Source: CBDCDJ01 sp965215355
Lineage (GTDB): Bacteria > Deinococcota > Deinococci > Deinococcales > Trueperaceae
Direction of reading: 5' to 3'
Assembly (NCBI GenBank): GCA_965215355.1
Contig: CBDCDJ010000007.1
Location: 1,984,001-2,048,000 of the forward strand
DNA length: 64,000 bases
In this document: positions 39,045-46,779 of the stretch, piece by piece
Position numbering within the stretch: the first letter of the stretch is position 1
Layout of the letters: every line of letters begins with the position of its first letter
Position numbers and translations under genes: made by a program
Notes under the pieces: generated by a model
The model's input: the letters and a program-made list of their open reading frames with translations, nothing else
Databases searched by the model: none
What the model was told of the DNA's origin: nothing

Positions 39045-39257
39045 TTCTATAGCCGGCGCACTTCAACGCTCGAGCTTGCTTCGCATTCGGGCCTGCTTCA
39101 CATTCGTTCGCAGTAGGCGAACCGTTTTACGCGGCTTGGGTGTCTTTGCAGGTGTTTTGAGGGGTGCGAGGTCAAAAACGAGCGTGGTGGCATCCGCCCA
39201 AAGGAGCGTGGTGGCATCCGCCCAAGCTTCGACTTCCCCGCTCTCCACTTTGCAACC

Positions 39258-40271
39258 TCAGTTGCTCGAGCCAGCCGCCTGAACCGCCCCGCCGGGCAGC
39301 GCCACCTCGCGGCCGCAGGCGCAGAGTTCCTGGTCGCGGACCATTGTCGCTTGGCCCTCGCGGTACCAGAGGGTGTCGCAGTCGGGGCAGCGGATTTCGT
39401 CCTGGGAGATGGTGCGGATTTGTTCGGGCTCGAGCCAGCGCTTTTCGCCGCACCAGTGGCAAACCGCTTCCGCGCCGCCCTCTTGCTCAATCATCTCCTC
39501 GCGCTCTTGCACCGTGAAGTAAGCGAGCGCGTCCAGGGCTTTTCCACCGCTGCAACGGCAGTCGAATCGCAAGGGTAGGGCGTCCTCGGTGAGAAGTTCG
39601 AACTCCAAACCCCAGCAGAGTTCGTGAATGATTTCGATTAAAGACATGTTCGCCATCGCCGTGGTGAGCCCCCCGAAGGCTTTCACGTTGGCAGTAAGCA
39701 GGTCGAGCGCGCCCTGGTCGGCGTCCGGCAGGGCTTGCAAAATCACGCCGCCCGAGCGGGTCACTTTGTCACCCTCCACGAACACGCCGAGCAGCACCGC
39801 CGAGCCGATCTGCTCGGACTGGGCTAAAAACACCGCGATGTCCTCGGCCACTTCACCGTTATGAAGCTTGACGCTCGAGCTGTACGGGTCGCCGTAGGGC
39901 GCGTGCGAGCGGATAACCTCGATGTCGCCCTTGCCGACGCCGCCCCCCACGTTCAGCTTGCCGTCGGGGCGCGGGGGCAAACTCACCCAGGGTTTGGCGA
40001 CGTAGCCGCGCACCGAGCCGTCGAGCCCGGCCTCGGCGATGACGCCGCCCAGCGGGCCGTCGCCGCGCAAACGTAAAGTAAGCCGGTCCTGCGGGTTTTT
40101 TAAGAGCACGTGGGACAGCAGCAGCGCGCCGGTGAGCGTGCGGCCCAGCGCCGCGGCGGCAGTGGGCGTGGCGTCGTGGCGTGAACGCGCCTCTTCGACC
40201 AAGCTCGCGGTGTCCGCCGCAATGACGCGGATGCCGCCGTTAGCGGCGATGCCGCGAAGTAAGTAAGACAT
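39258..40271 (-). CDS. hslO: Hsp33 redox-regulated chaperone with an extra C-terminal zinc ribbon
   Basis: 337 residues from ATG 40271 (MSYLLRGIAANGGIRVIAAD). The N-terminal chaperone domain matches Hsp33 (GRTLTGALLLSHVLLKNPQD, GYVAKPWVSLPPRPDGKLNV, YGDPYSSSVKLHNGEVAEDI). The redox switch is intact: FDCRCS and AVCHWCGEKR give CxC and CxxC. Oxidation of these cysteines releases zinc and activates the holdase. Unusually, about 50 more residues follow, with CPDC (DEIRCPDCDTLWYREG) and CAC (QELCACGREV), a second possible zinc site; the family is normally about 290 residues. A terminator-like hairpin sits in the leader at 40296-40323. Confidence 0.92.
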   Translation of the reverse strand: MSYLLRGIAANGGIRVIAADTASLVEEARSRHDATPTAAAALGRTLTGALLLSHVLLKNPQDRLTLRLRGDGPLGGVIAEAGLDGSVRGYVAKPWVSLPPRPDGKLNVGGGVGKGDIEVIRSHAPYGDPYSSSVKLHNGEVAEDIAVFLAQSEQIGSAVLLGVFVEGDKVTRSGGVILQALPDADQGALDLLTANVKAFGGLTTAMANMSLIEIIHELCWGLEFELLTEDALPLRFDCRCSGGKALDALAYFTVQEREEMIEQEGGAEAVCHWCGEKRWLEPEQIRTISQDEIRCPDCDTLWYREGQATMVRDQELCACGREVALPGGAVQAAGSSN

Positions 40272-40295
40272 GTCGGGTTCCTTCCCTGACGCGCC

Positions 40296-40323
40296 AAAAA
40301 GAGGGGCGGTGTTAACACCGCCC
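40296..40323 (-). terminator. Terminator-like hairpin in the hsp33 leader
   Basis: GGGCGGTG, TTAA, CACCGCCC (40323-40304, perfect) followed by CTC and five T residues on the minus strand, lying between the probable -10 (TATACT, 40350-40345) and the ATG at 40271. Candidate attenuator. Confidence 0.5.
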
Positions 40324-40472
40324 GGCACGTCAAGCACTTTTAAAAGTATAGAAAAATGCGAGTCAAAAAGCGGTAAGACGCCTTACGGCGAGGCACGTTC
40401 GATAATCGGTCGGGGGTGAATTTGTCATCGGCCCTCGATTTGAGCGGTAGCAACTTAGCAACCCCCAGACGC

Positions 40473-40500
40473 TTGACAACTACGTAAGGTTTCGTATATT
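40473..40500 (+). promoter_or_regulatory. blaI promoter overlapping an operator
   Basis: TTGACA (40473-40478), 16-base spacer, TATATT (40495-40500). The near-palindrome TACGTAAGGTTTCGTA (40481-40496) fills the spacer, placing a repressor between the two boxes. Confidence 0.65.
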
Positions 40501-40507
40501 CTCGAGC

Positions 40508-40523
40508 AACGAAACATTTCGTA
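40508..40523 (+). promoter_or_regulatory. Second BlaI-type operator
   Basis: AACGAAACATTTCGTA repeats the dyad of the upstream operator (consensus WACGWAAnnTTTCGTA), 27 bases further on, and ends at the ribosome-binding site of blaI. Confidence 0.55.
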
Positions 40524-40532
40524 GGAGCGCCG

Positions 40533-40916
40533 ATGGCACTGCCCAAACCGACCGAGGCCGAACTGTCCATTCTCAAAGTTCTCTGGGACAAGGGTCCCAG
40601 CACGGTACGTGAGGTGTTGGAAGCTCTCAACCCACAACTCGACAAGGAAGTCGGCTACACCACAGTTCTCAAACTGCTGCAGATCATGACCGACAAGGGT
40701 TTGGTCGTTCGGGACGAGACGCAGCGGTCCCACATCTACGAGGCGGCCAGGCTTCGGGAGGTGACGCAGCGGCAGCTTATCGGCGATTTGTTGGAGCGAG
40801 CCTTTGACGGCTCCGCGGGCCGTCTCGTACTGCAGGCGCTGAGCGCTAAAGAAGCAACCCAAGAGGAGTTGGACGAAATCCGCAGCCTGTTGGACAGCTT
40901 GGAAGGTAAGCCGTGA
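40533..40916 (+). CDS. blaI: BlaI/MecI/CopY family repressor
   Basis: 127 residues, ATG at 40533 with GGAG upstream. The N-terminal winged helix-turn-helix (PTEAELSILKVLWDKGPSTV, then REVLEAL) and GYTTVLKLLQIMTDKGLVVR are diagnostic. The C-terminal helices (LLERAFDGSAGRLVLQAL) mediate dimerisation. In the classical system the repressor is cut when a membrane M56 sensor-protease detects beta-lactam or envelope damage. Two dyads of the WACGWAAnnTTTCGTA form lie in its promoter, suggesting autoregulation. It overlaps the M56 gene by four bases (GTGA). No beta-lactamase gene is nearby; the regulon is elsewhere. Confidence 0.92.
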   Translation: MALPKPTEAELSILKVLWDKGPSTVREVLEALNPQLDKEVGYTTVLKLLQIMTDKGLVVRDETQRSHIYEAARLREVTQRQLIGDLLERAFDGSAGRLVLQALSAKEATQEELDEIRSLLDSLEGKP

Positions 40917-42223
40917 TCGACGCGCACAGCCTCGGCTTGGCCCTGTTGCATTCGTTGTGGCAAGGTGGGCTCATCGCCTTGGTCGTGTTAGCAGCACTTA
41001 ACGCCGTACAGCGCTCATCACTCCGCTACGCCACCGCCTTAGTGGGTTTGAGTTTGCTTCCAGTTGTTCTGATTGCCACAACTCTCAAGCTGACGACGAA
41101 GGAGATCGGCTCGACGTTTCCACTCGACAGCGCTACAGCCGTTGCACTTCCGCTGACACAGACGGTGACCGTCCCGCAGCAAGCCGTTTCTTCGCTGCTG
41201 CCTTACCTGACCTACGTTTGACTGCTGGGCGTGCTTCTCTACGGACTCGGTTTAGCCGCAGGCGTGCGCCGGGTGCAGCACCTTAAAAGGAGTGGGCAGC
41301 CCTGTGACCAACGCTGGTCTACAAAGCTCGAGCCGCTCAAAAGCAAGCTCGCGCTGCGCGGCCACGTCACACTTCTCGAGTCGGCGTTGGTCCGGGTGCC
41401 GAGCGTCATCGGCTGGCTTAAACCGGTCATTCTTTTGCCTCCCGCCACCCTGTCGGGTTTGACCGTGCCGCAGCTCGAGGCCGTCCTGTTGCACGAACTT
41501 GCCCATATCAAGCGCCGAGACTACCTTGTCAACCTGCTGCAAAGCCTCGTCGAAACCCTCTTTTTCTACCACCCCGCCGCCCGCTGGCTGTCCAAACAGG
41601 TTCGCACCGAGCGCGAAAACTGCTGCGACGACCTCGTCGTTCACGTGACCGACGACCCACTCACCTATGCCCGCGCCCTCACCCGACTCGAAACAGACCG
41701 CAGCCAAACCCCAATCCAGATGGCTGCGTCAGGAGGTCACCTCATGAACCGCGTTCGTAGACTCACCCACCCACCCCAGCGTCAACCGACACCCCGGCTC
41801 TTTCTGCTCGGCGCGCTCGTCCTCGGGCTTCTAGCCGCCTGCGCCTCGACAGTGGACCGTTCAGGCCGAAGCTCGACCGCCGTCAACGACTACCAGAAGG
41901 TTTGCTTGGAAGCCACGGTGGCGGTGGGGAAGTACGTGCTGCCGGCCTTCAACACGGCCTCGGTGAAAGCCATGTCGGTCGCGTTGTCGGGAACGCCCTG
42001 GGAAGTGTCAAGCAGCTGTGACGACACGACCGTGCGCCTCGACTACGCGATGACTTTTGACACCGGGACGCTTTCCTGGTCGGCAGAACTGAGGGCCGTC
42101 GACGCCACGGGTAGGACGGTCTCGAGCAGCAGCGCGACTGACGCCTTCGACAAGCAAGGGGCTTTTCAGTACACCACCGAGAGCACGGCGGAACGCCTGC
42201 TCGCGGCGCTGACGACTAGGTGA
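40913..42223 (+). pseudogene. M56 (BlaR1/MecR1-type) membrane metallopeptidase with an in-frame TGA
   Basis: GTG start overlapping blaI. The frame reads MIDAHSLGLALLHSLWQGGL, two helices, then stops at TGA 41219-41221 after LLPYLTYV, and continues in the same frame LLGVLLYGLGLAAGVRRVQH through the zinc site LLHELAHIKRRDYLVNLLQS and NCCDDLVV to 42223. Total 436 codons. The TGA most likely replaced TGG (Trp). The C-terminal part has a further membrane segment (LFLLGALVLGLLAACAS) and a 120-residue extracellular domain unrelated to penicillin-binding domains as far as I can see. A downstream restart (GTG at 41231) could give a protein with the protease site but without the first three helices. 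Confidence 0.75.
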
Positions 42224-42303
42224 CGAGCGGTACGGCGATTTGCAAAGCTACCCGCAGCCTTGCTGCTCGAGGCTTGGGGACGGTGGGGCGACTGAACCCG
42301 GTG

Positions 42304-42368
42304 CTAAACTGAAGTGGAGTTGGCCGGGAAAGGCGTGACCACACCCCCTGCAAGAACCGCCTTTGTTT
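42304..42368 (+). ncRNA. Candidate short RNA with promoter and terminator
   Basis: TAAACT (42304-42309) is followed by about 50 bases ending in AAAGGCG..CGCCTTT (42329-42364) and TGTTTTC. No reading frame is present. The -35 region is weak, so this is a tentative call; it may only be a terminator after the M56 gene. Confidence 0.25.
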
Positions 42369-42395
42369 TCACCCGAGCCTCTGTTTAAAATTCCC

Positions 42396-42890
42396 TCACG
42401 ACAGCATACCGTCGCCGTACTTTTCATGCAGGGCGCGGAGCGTCGACCTCGGCACGAGTTTTTTCACGTCCGCGCCGTACTTGGCGAGTTCTTTGATGCG
42501 GGTGCTCGAGACGTAAGACCAGCGCGTCGCCGTCATGATGAAGGTGGTTTCCAAGTTGACGTTCAGTTGGCGGTTGAGGTGCGCCATCTGCAACTCGTAC
42601 TCGAAGTCCGAAATCGCCCGCAAACCCTTGACGATGACCCGCGCGCCGAGCTGTTCCATGTAGTTCGCCAGCAGCCCCTCGAACTTTTGAGCGTCGACGT
42701 TGGGCATGTCGCGCACCACGTCCTCTAAGATGTTCAGGCGCTCGTCCACGCTGAAGGTTTTGCTGTCTTTCAGCGGGTTGTTGAGCACCGCCACGGTGAG
42801 GCGGTCGTAGATGCTGCTGGCCCGGCGGATGATGTCCGCGTGACCGTTGTGAAGCGGGTCGAAACTGCCCGGATACACGGCGTGAACCAC
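42396..42890 (-). CDS. coaD: Pantetheine-phosphate adenylyltransferase
   Basis: 164 residues starting MVHAVYPGSFDPLHNGHADI, with the nucleotidyltransferase HxGH motif (residues 14-17) intact. Further signatures: VAVLNNPLKDSKTFSVDERL, VKGLRAISDFEYELQMAHLN, and the C-terminal SSTRIKELAKYGADVKKLVP matching the ISSS-x-R motif (here VSSTRIKE). It transfers AMP from ATP to 4'-phosphopantetheine, the penultimate step of coenzyme A synthesis. AGGAG precedes the ATG. The upstream meaB gene is 60 bases away on the same strand, so the two may be cotranscribed. Confidence 0.96.
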   Translation of the reverse strand: MVHAVYPGSFDPLHNGHADIIRRASSIYDRLTVAVLNNPLKDSKTFSVDERLNILEDVVRDMPNVDAQKFEGLLANYMEQLGARVIVKGLRAISDFEYELQMAHLNRQLNVNLETTFIMTATRWSYVSSTRIKELAKYGADVKKLVPRSTLRALHEKYGDGMLS

Positions 42891-42951
42891 AAATTTCTCC
42901 TTTAATAAACCTGACGTTCAAACGCTACCAAAACGCTGCGAGGGGCGTCAA

Positions 42952-43884
42952 TCACAGGCTCGAGAGCAGCGTCTTCACGGCCTCGGCGGGCGTCGTCTTG
43001 CCGTTCAAAACGGCGTCGACGAAGGCGTCTTCCTGCTCGGCGAGCGCGTGCCGCAGGGCTTCGGTAAGGAGCGCGCTGATTTCGAAACGGGCGCGGGCAC
43101 GTTTGCGCGCTTCCAGCTTGCCGGAGGTTTCCAAATAGTCGAAGTGCGCGTCCAGTTGCTCGAACAGCTCCGCAACGCCCTCGTCTTGCGACGCCGTCGT
43201 CGCTTGAATGGGCGGCCACCAGTCTTCGTCACGCGCGTGGCCGAGTTCCAGAGCCGCTTTAATTTCACGTTTCAAGCGCGGTCCGCCGGGTAAGTCGAAC
43301 TTGTTTATGGCGAACACGTCGGCGATTTCCATAATGCCCGCCTTGAACGCCTGCACCCCGTCGCCCCCACCCGGCGTGAGCACCAGGAGCGTGGTGTCCG
43401 CGACTTTCACAACGTCCACCTCGGACTGGCCCACACCCACGGTCTCGACGAAGACGAGGTCGAAGCCATAAGCCTCGAGCAGCGCCACGACCTGCAAACT
43501 CGCCGCCGCCAAACCGCCCAGGTGCCCGCGCGTCGCCATCGAGCGGATAAAGACGTCTCCGTCGGTGTGCCAGCGGCCCATGCGGATGCGGTCGCCCAGG
43601 AGCGCGCCGCCGCTGTAGGGGCTCGTCGGGTCGACGGCGACCACGGCGACCTTGAGCCCGCGTGAGCGCGCCACGCCGATGAGCTTGTCGACCAGGGTGC
43701 TCTTGCCGCTGCCGGGCGAGCCCGTCACGCCGACGATTCGAGCGCGCCCGCCCCGCGGCCTCACGGCCTTGAGTAAGGCCTGCCCCTCGTCCCGGCCCGC
43801 CTCGAGCAGCGTAATCGCCCGCGCCAAGGCGCGCTCCTCTTGGGCCAGAAACCTCTCTTCTAAAGATGCTGTCAGTCCCGTCAC
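42952..43884 (-). CDS. meaB: Methylmalonyl-CoA mutase-associated GTPase
   Basis: 310 residues from GTG 43884 (VTGLTASLEERFLAQEERAL); TATGCT lies six bases upstream with no Shine-Dalgarno, so the transcript is probably leaderless, and the longer frame is not used. Walker A GVTGSPGSGKST, then VAVDPTSPYSGGALLGDRIR, FVETVGVGQSEVDV and AINKFD (N/TKxD). MeaB protects and reloads methylmalonyl-CoA mutase with its cobalamin cofactor. No mutase gene is in the window. The ArgK name has been used for the same family. Confidence 0.93.
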   Translation of the reverse strand: MTGLTASLEERFLAQEERALARAITLLEAGRDEGQALLKAVRPRGGRARIVGVTGSPGSGKSTLVDKLIGVARSRGLKVAVVAVDPTSPYSGGALLGDRIRMGRWHTDGDVFIRSMATRGHLGGLAAASLQVVALLEAYGFDLVFVETVGVGQSEVDVVKVADTTLLVLTPGGGDGVQAFKAGIMEIADVFAINKFDLPGGPRLKREIKAALELGHARDEDWWPPIQATTASQDEGVAELFEQLDAHFDYLETSGKLEARKRARARFEISALLTEALRHALAEQEDAFVDAVLNGKTTPAEAVKTLLSSL

Positions 43885-43890
43885 CCGCCC

Positions 43891-43940
43891 AGCATAACGC
43901 AGCCTGGGACGTTCCAAGGCGGGTGTACGCACGGTAAACT
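43891..43940. promoter_or_regulatory. Divergent leaderless promoters for meaB and recX
   Basis: TATGCT (43896-43891, minus) and TAAACT (43935-43940, plus) each lie six bases from their GTG start codons. Neither gene has a ribosome-binding site. TTGGAA (minus, 43917-43912) may be the meaB -35. Confidence 0.5.
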
Positions 43941-43946
43941 GAAGCC

Positions 43947-44459
43947 GTGGCCTGGCGAAAGCGCAAACCGAGCAAGCCCTACACCTATGAGCGCAGTTGG
44001 AACTATGTTTTATGGCTGCTGGGCCGCAAGAGCTACACCAAAGCGCAGATACGCGAAAAGCTCGTCAAAAAAGAGGTCGAGGCCGAAGTCCTCGAGCGGG
44101 TGATGCTGAGGCTCGAGGACCTCCACTTCGTCGACGACGAACAGTTCGCCGAAGCCTACGTGCGCGGCCGCCAAAAACAAAAAGGCCGCATCGCCCTGCG
44201 CCGCGACTTGTACCAAAAGGGTGTGGCCGAGGAGATTGTCGACAAAACGCTGGAACCTCTCGAGCTAGAAGGCCAAGTCGAGGCGGCGACCGTCTTGCTT
44301 ACAAAAAACGCCTGGCGGTTTAGAAACAAAGACCCGCAAGACGACCCGCGCAAAAACCGCGCCAAGGCCTACGCTTACTTGGCGCGGCGCGGCTTTACCG
44401 GCGACGTGGTGAAAGAGGCGCTTGGGGCGGCCGACCTGTGGGGCGAGGACGACGCGTAG
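43947..44459 (+). CDS. recX: RecX, regulator of RecA
   Basis: 170 residues from GTG 43947. Three-helix repeats typical of RecX: YVLWLLGRKSYTKAQIREKL, VMLRLEDLHFVDDEQFAEAY followed by VRGRQKQKGRIALRRDLYQK, and a C-terminal repeat KAYAYLARRGFTGDVVKEAL. RecX caps RecA filaments and in Deinococcus also tempers antioxidant gene expression. No recA gene lies nearby, so the two are unlinked here. TAAACT six bases upstream and the absence of a Shine-Dalgarno suggest a leaderless mRNA. The gene is convergent with holA. Confidence 0.9.
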   Translation: MAWRKRKPSKPYTYERSWNYVLWLLGRKSYTKAQIREKLVKKEVEAEVLERVMLRLEDLHFVDDEQFAEAYVRGRQKQKGRIALRRDLYQKGVAEEIVDKTLEPLELEGQVEAATVLLTKNAWRFRNKDPQDDPRKNRAKAYAYLARRGFTGDVVKEALGAADLWGEDDA

Positions 44460-44511
44460 ACGCTTCGGGCCTGAGGGGCGCTCGAGTTCGACTCGGACCC
44501 GAAGTCCCGAA

Positions 44512-45450
44512 TCAAGCGGTTTTGAAGATTCCTGACAACTTTACGGCCAGAGCCTCCAGAGCCCAGTTTTCGTCTTTGCCCGTCTTCATCGCCACGTCGG
44601 CGTCCAGAATGGCCGTGAGGACTTTTTTGAGGCTCGCTTCGTCGAGCTTTTGGGCGATGGTGAGGGCTTTCTTGGCGACGAAAGGCTTGACCTTGAGGGT
44701 TTGCGCGACCAAACCGGGGTCGGCTCGAGCCCGGCCCGCCCGCAGACCGACGCAGCGGGCGACGAGGCCGTACTGCCAGGTAAGCGCGCCCAGCACGCGC
44801 GGCGGCGCTTCGCCCTGCGCGAGCAGACTGCGGCAGACCAGCAGCGCCGCGCCCGCGTCGCCCCTGGCCGTCGCCTCGATAAAGTCGAAAGCGTCGCGGG
44901 CGGCCGGGCGGTTCGCCACCGCACGGACCCGGTCCGACGAAAGTTCTTCGTCCAGCGCCGCCAACTTTTGCACCTCGCTGGCGATGCCGGGCAGGTCTTC
45001 GCCGAACAGGTCGGCCAAGGTTTGCGGCACTTCTTTTTCAAAACGGAGCCCCGCCTCACCGAGTTCCCGGCGTATCCAGTGCGTGAGCGCGTCGAAGCGG
45101 GGCGTCGGGTGAGCGCTGTGCTCGCCCAAAGCTTTGTAGGTTTTTTGCCGCGCGGCCGTAGCGCCCAAGTCCAGCACGACGAGGAGCGTCTCGGCGGGCA
45201 CCGTCTCCAGGACTTTGAGCGTTTCGTTGCGCGGTTTGACGCCGCCCTGTCCCTTGAAAGCGGCGTCGAAGTCGAGCAGCAGCGCCGTTTGCCCGAACAA
45301 GCCCGACTGCGCGGCGAGCTGCGCGACTTCGCCCGCCGTCATGCCCTCGCCGAGTTCGGTTACTTCTTCGGCGTGAACCCCTCGAGCTTTGAGGGCGCGC
45401 CGCGCCGCTCGCGGGGCCAAAAAAGGGTCGCCGCTAAAAGCGAGAATCAC
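44512..45450 (-). CDS. holA: DNA polymerase III subunit delta
   Basis: 312 residues from GTG 45450 (VILAFSGDPFLAPRAARRAL); 20 extra upstream codons in frame do not match the family. The fold is visible as an AAA+-like N-terminal domain (LLLDFDAAFKGQGGVKPRNE, LVVLDLGATAARQKTYKALG), followed by the lid (GLRFEKEVPQTLADLFGEDL, with GIASEVQKLAAL) and the C-terminal collar (ALTWQYGLVARCVGLRAGRA, KPFVAKKALTIAQKLDEASL). Delta opens the beta sliding clamp within the clamp loader. It is probably transcribed independently of the kinase gene 118 bases upstream. Confidence 0.88.
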   Translation of the reverse strand: MILAFSGDPFLAPRAARRALKARGVHAEEVTELGEGMTAGEVAQLAAQSGLFGQTALLLDFDAAFKGQGGVKPRNETLKVLETVPAETLLVVLDLGATAARQKTYKALGEHSAHPTPRFDALTHWIRRELGEAGLRFEKEVPQTLADLFGEDLPGIASEVQKLAALDEELSSDRVRAVANRPAARDAFDFIEATARGDAGAALLVCRSLLAQGEAPPRVLGALTWQYGLVARCVGLRAGRARADPGLVAQTLKVKPFVAKKALTIAQKLDEASLKKVLTAILDADVAMKTGKDENWALEALAVKLSGIFKTA

Positions 45451-45567
45451 GCCGAGCACCTGAGTTTGCAGCCTGTAGCGCGTAGAAAAACCGCGAACTA
45501 CAGACCGCAAGCAACCGGATAACTTTTGTCTGGTTCGACATCTTCAGCTTGAACTTAAACCGCCGAG

Positions 45568-46323
45568 CTAGCGGCTGACGGCGTAACCGACGGCCTCGAG
45601 GGCCGCCAACATCGCTTCGGCACTCTGAAAGCGCGCTTCGGGCAGGCGGGACAGGGCTTTGTAAACGACTTCGGCGACGACGTTCGCTTCGTCGGGCAGG
45701 GGCTCGAGGACGACGCTCGTGTCGCCGATCAAAAACCGGATGACTTGACCGCCGTAAGGCGGTGAGCCCGAGAGCATGTGGTAGAGCACCGCGCCGGTTG
45801 CGTACAGGTCGCTGCGCGGGTCGCTGCGCTCGCCCCGAAACTGTTCCGGGGCCATGTAGTTGGGCGTGCCGAGCAGGACGTTCTGGTCGGTGATGGCGGT
45901 CAAGGCCAGGTCTTTGGCAAAGCCGAAGTCGGCGAGCAGCGCTTTTTCGCCGCGCACCAGGATGTTGCTGGGCTTGACGTCGCAGTGGAGCACGCCGTGC
46001 GCGTGCGCGTAGGTGAGCGCGTTCAGCACGTCGGTGACGATCTTCACGCTGCGGGTCATGGGAATCGGCCCGACGTCCAGCGCTTCGGCCAGGTTGACGC
46101 CCGGGTAGTAAGCGTAGATGATGGCGTCGGCCTCGGTGCCGAGGAGGGGAACGATGTTTTCGTGCTCGAGCTTGCTTAAAACTTCGGCCTCGCGCCGAAT
46201 GCGCTCGGCGAGAAACGCCGAGTGCGACCTGAGCCGTTTGACCACCACGAGCTGGTCACGCCACCTCGCCAGCTCGACGCGCACAGGCCCGCTGTCCGAC
46301 AAAATGCGCACGGTTGCAAACAT
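45568..46323 (-). CDS. Hanks-type Ser/Thr protein kinase (kinase domain only)
   Basis: 251 residues, ATG at 46323. The ATP-binding Lys lies in VVVKRL (about residue 29), though the usual Gly-rich loop is poorly formed (DSGPVRVELARW). The catalytic loop is HCDVKPSNIL (HRD replaced by HCD, Asp kept), the metal-binding motif DFGFAKD, and the activation segment GTPNYMAPEQFRG. There is no membrane helix or extracellular sensor, so it is a minimal soluble kinase. TAGAGT lies eight bases before the ATG, without a Shine-Dalgarno. Targets are unknown; the neighbouring holA is not obviously related. Confidence 0.9.
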   Translation of the reverse strand: MFATVRILSDSGPVRVELARWRDQLVVVKRLRSHSAFLAERIRREAEVLSKLEHENIVPLLGTEADAIIYAYYPGVNLAEALDVGPIPMTRSVKIVTDVLNALTYAHAHGVLHCDVKPSNILVRGEKALLADFGFAKDLALTAITDQNVLLGTPNYMAPEQFRGERSDPRSDLYATGAVLYHMLSGSPPYGGQVIRFLIGDTSVVLEPLPDEANVVAEVVYKALSRLPEARFQSAEAMLAALEAVGYAVSR

Positions 46324-46540
46324 CAGGATTTACTCTACCACAGGCTTTTGGCAGGGCCGCAGGTTTGCCGACGAAGTTTTAGTTGTACCTGTAGGTTGAA
46401 CGACGTGATTCGGCCTTTGAGGCTGATCCCTTCTCTTTTGTCCGGCTACGCGACCGCCCAAAGTCTCAAACCTGTGCTACACTGTTCCAAGACGAGCGAA
46501 AGGGAGCGTGAAAGTTTCAAGACAGCCCTAAAGTGGTGAG
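46324..46540. other. Intergenic region between kinase gene and short ORF
   Basis: About 215 bases. TACACT at 46478 could be a plus-strand -10 box, but only a seven-codon frame follows. No clear structure is seen. Confidence 0.4.
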
Positions 46541-46741
46541 TTAACCAAAAGAAACCTTTGGGTTTCGGGAAGCCAAAACTCTCGCGTGAAGGTTGTGGAG
46601 AAGCAGAAACCGGTACGGGGCAGCCTCATAGGCAGCGTCTTCAAAACGTAGGAAAACTTTACCCAAACGCGCCACCAGTTCAAACCCCCGACCGCCCAAG
46701 GTAGTTTCTCGTTTTTCCCAATTTGTAACGAACTCATACAC
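46541..46741 (-). CDS. Short ORF, possible small protein or gene fragment
   Basis: About 66 residues on the minus strand (VYEFVTNWEKRETTLGGRGF, ELVARLGKVFLRFEDAAYEA, ending LASRNPKVSFG). The amino-acid composition is protein-like, with well-spaced aromatic residues and a helix-rich pattern, unlike most shadow frames here. Starts are only GTG or TTG, and there is no ribosome-binding site. It may be a small regulator or the remnant of a longer gene. The neighbouring GNAT gene is divergent. No family recognised. Confidence 0.3.
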   Translation of the reverse strand: MYEFVTNWEKRETTLGGRGFELVARLGKVFLRFEDAAYEAAPYRFLLLHNLHARVLASRNPKVSFG

Positions 46742-46779
46742 CTCAAACAAACGTTAGAGGCGGGTGTCCAAACGACGTT

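Noticed and set aside
39180..39225. Two direct copies of a 22-bp sequence as a CRISPR-like array
   Set aside because: Only two copies with a 2-base gap; a simple tandem duplication, with no spacers or cas genes.
40913..42223. TGA in the M56 gene as a selenocysteine codon
   Set aside because: The position lies in a membrane helix far from the zinc site, no selenocysteine insertion hairpin is evident, and TGG to TGA is the simpler reading.
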